Shown piece by piece: positions 63,856 through 64,000 of a stretch of 64,000 bases of DNA. Under the pieces are notes generated by a model. That model was not told where the DNA came from. It made no database searches and was given only the letters and a program-made list of their open reading frames with translations. The translations under genes were made by a program, and so were the position numbers. The DNA is from an uncultured Flavobacteriaceae bacterium (GTDB lineage: Bacteria > Bacteroidota > Bacteroidia > Flavobacteriales > Flavobacteriaceae): the NCBI GenBank assembly GCA_947500575.1, contig CANMSI010000006.1:1-64000 (forward strand). Reading direction: 5' to 3'. Each line of letters opens with the position of its first letter. Within the stretch, counting starts at the first letter, position 1.

Positions 63856-64000
63856 GCGCTCAAGGTGTCCGAATTTCCACGTTTTGGATAATCTTGGATA
63901 GTTCTTTTTTGGTTGAAATATAGTTTTGAACAACTTTAAAACCGCGCCTATGAGATTTCGAAAATTTAATGGTAGAAAACACAAACCAACATACTGTATG

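Noticed and set aside
63856-64000. Possible start of a further gene at 63950 (open to the window edge)
   Set aside because: Only 17 codons are visible, with no supporting ribosome-binding site or recognisable sequence. An overlapping minus-strand frame (63775-63984) is antisense to the AraC gene.
1-64000. CRISPR arrays, insertion sequences, integrases
   Set aside because: I looked for regularly spaced direct repeats and for transposase or integrase-like frames and saw none.

Overview
The window comes from a Flavobacteriaceae-type member of the Bacteroidota. Base composition is AT-rich, and start codons mostly lack strong Shine-Dalgarno sequences. Several promoters resemble the Bacteroidota pattern (TTG, about 19 nt, TAnnTTTG). 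Lineage-typical genes include PorP/SprF proteins, a type IX secretion (T9SS) type B C-terminal domain, TPR/AraC membrane regulators, a FolK-deoxynucleoside kinase fusion and a Bacteroidota-type Hcp (TssD). The genus cannot be fixed from the sequence alone.

Region 1 (1-11,580): the window opens in the 3' end of a 5S rRNA gene and its terminator. Directly behind it, on the minus strand, lies a class I lanthipeptide-like RiPP operon. In transcription order it holds a split LanB dehydratase (glutamylation half, then elimination half), a membrane TPR/AraC regulator, a 76-residue GG-leader precursor, a truncated duplicate of the exporter's C39 peptidase, a subtilisin-like lipoprotein that has lost its catalytic His, the full C39-ABC exporter and an HlyD adaptor. 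The precursor core is rich in Thr and Pro and has one Cys, its last residue. No LanC cyclase is visible. A small HTH regulator, a 50-residue membrane peptide and a secreted Cys-rich protein lie on the other strand. A 15-bp direct repeat with 21-bp period sits between the divergent transcripts, and its core recurs before the precursor gene.

Region 2 (11,769-24,946): a MacAB-TolC-like efflux operon (ATPase, two permeases, adaptor, outer-membrane channel), then tsaB, an MscS channel, a YyaL-like thioredoxin-domain protein, dodecin, a NifU-type Fe-S protein, a PorP/SprF protein and a von Willebrand A lipoprotein.

Region 3 (25,149-39,541): a LytS-like kinase with its LytTR regulator, gamma-carbonic anhydrase, fabD, a T9SS-secreted repeat protein with its PorP/SprF and OmpA/PD40 partners, and an acetate uptake/activation set (DUF4212, sodium:solute symporter, acetyl-CoA synthetase).

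Region 4 (39,551-54,558): an Nramp-like transporter without the DPGN motif, a SanA-like protein, serine dehydratase, a TetR-DUF1348-MOSC relic-GAPDH run with a clear operator, a DedA-like small membrane protein, MepB, tRNA-Leu and tRNA-Gly, mutS, a SpoU methyltransferase, FolK-dNK, sppA and a queuosine-precursor transporter.

Region 5 (54,606-64,000): an AsmA-like protein, an orphan Hcp with a C-terminal extension facing a predicted lipase and small membrane protein (a candidate type VI effector/immunity module), a DUF2797 protein, a GH3 protein and a membrane AraC regulator.

Most of the window is ordinary chromosomal core. The unusual material is the RiPP locus (about 0.1-11.5 kb) and the Hcp module (about 57.4-60.1 kb).
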